From Cellulophaga tyrosinoxydans (GTDB lineage: Bacteria > Bacteroidota > Bacteroidia > Flavobacteriales > Flavobacteriaceae), in contig NZ_FWXO01000001.1 in the NCBI RefSeq assembly GCF_900176415.1, positions 232,086 through 296,085 on the forward strand: DNA of 64,000 bases, read 5' to 3'. The notes beneath the pieces are model-generated. The model saw only the letters and a program-made list of their open reading frames with translations, ran no database searches and had not been told where the DNA came from. Position 1 is the stretch's first letter; every line of letters starts with the position of its first letter. The translations under genes and the position numbers were made by a program. Shown here piece after piece: positions 63,633 through 64,000 of the stretch.

Positions 63633-64000
63633 TTAAAAGAATCTTGGAGTATCTATTTGCTTTGGCTTCCCTTTTGTGTTACCACTTTTTGCATTTTTAT
63701 CTTTAGTGCTACCACCTTTTCCTAAAAAGAATTTAAGGATTACTTCATGTGATCCATCATTATAGCCTGAAAAACCATTTGTACTGTAATCATAAGAATA
63801 GCCCAAAAAGGTACTATTAGATATTTGAATGCCCGCCATACCACTTACAGCATTATCAAACCTATATGAAGCTCCGAGGGTTACCACATCACTTATTAAA
63901 AAATTGGTAGAAATATTGGCATTCAGTGGCAAACCATCAAGATAATTTAAAAGAAATGCAGGCTTAAATTTTAAGCCATCTGAAATATTAAAAACATAAC
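63633..64000 (-). CDS. PorP/SprF family type IX secretion-associated outer membrane protein (C-terminal part)
   Basis: The frame is open across the right window edge; 122 residues of the C-terminus are present, with no stop or true start. The strands around KFKPAFLLNYLDGLPLNAN and LGASYRFDNAVSGM match the PorP/SprF barrel. A basic Gly/Lys-rich tail of about 30 residues after the last strand (FFLGKGGS onward) is longer than usual. The OmpA gene follows 8 bases later; PorP-OmpA pairs help display large secreted adhesins. Confidence 0.88.
   Translation of the reverse strand, partial: YVFNISDGLKFKPAFLLNYLDGLPLNANISTNFLISDVVTLGASYRFDNAVSGMAGIQISNSTFLGYSYDYSTNGFSGYNDGSHEVILKFFLGKGGSTKDKNAKSGNTKGKPKQIDTPRFF

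Noticed and set aside
1-64000. CRISPR arrays, rRNA genes and insertion sequences
   Set aside because: No regularly spaced repeats, ribosomal RNA sequence or transposase gene was seen.

Overview
The window is AT-rich DNA (roughly one third G+C by eye) from a member of the Bacteroidota, most likely a marine-type Flavobacteriaceae. Support comes from a GLPGLI protein, SusC-like and DUF5686 barrels with carboxypeptidase-regulatory domains, DUF6089, a PorP/SprF-OmpA pair of the type IX secretion kind, a flavobacterial HPPK-deoxynucleoside kinase fusion, and promoters of the form TTTG/TAnnTTTG with little Shine-Dalgarno signal.

Layout. 1-13 kb: start of a lipoprotein gene off the left edge, metK behind a SAM-II-type riboswitch, a barrel/GLPGLI pair, a deoxynucleoside kinase, an App1-type phosphatase, membrane and soluble pyrophosphatases side by side, and a DUF5686 barrel. 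13-22 kb: pdhB divergent from etfBA, with a perfect 28-bp palindrome between them, then a bifunctional nuclease, a nucleoside transporter, thyA, a glycogen-binding-type domain protein, a class V aminotransferase, a 2TM protein and folA. 21.6-29.9 kb: an envelope-biogenesis run on the minus strand (CBS, nadK, DUF6089, uppS, bamA, two Skp/OmpH chaperones, murI). 29.9-35.5 kb: pdxJ-hydrolase, a PF04020 membrane protein, and tig-clpP-clpX. 35.5-48.5 kb: hydrolase, GH3, DUF2797, AsmA-like, queuosine precursor transporter, SppA, the folK-dNK fusion, a SpoU methyltransferase and mutS. 48.7-48.9 kb: tRNA-Gly(GCC) and tRNA-Leu(UAA).

48.92-55.19 kb is a compact integrative element of about 6.3 kb inserted at the 3' end of tRNA-Leu. 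It is bounded by an 18-bp direct repeat of the tRNA end and carries a matching pair of tandem TTGCCAAC repeats just inside each end. All its genes lie on the minus strand: tyrosine integrase, a 73-aa protein, an unknown 312-aa protein, an AlpA/excisionase-like HTH, an unknown 124-aa protein, a replication initiator resembling filamentous-phage gene II, a lipoprotein, a possible 39-aa protein and a secreted KTSC-like protein. Opposite the rep leader is a predicted plus-strand small RNA with its own promoter and intrinsic terminator. It carries the octamer TTGAACAA twice; the complement of that octamer, or a one-base-shorter version, sits at the starts of int, the 312-aa gene and alpA. No relaxase, conjugation, capsid or secretion-ATPase gene is visible, so it looks like an integrated rolling-circle replicon or satellite with a copy-number or lysogeny-type control circuit. 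This is the most novel part of the window.

55.2-64 kb returns to chromosome: a rimK-like ligase overlapping an AspA/AstE-type deacylase, a small conserved protein, an S41 protease-like lipoprotein, a SanA-like protein, an atypical Nramp homologue, and an OmpA/PD40 protein followed by a PorP/SprF gene cut by the right edge. Start codons were revised where an upstream TTG call overlapped a promoter, terminator or divergent gene.
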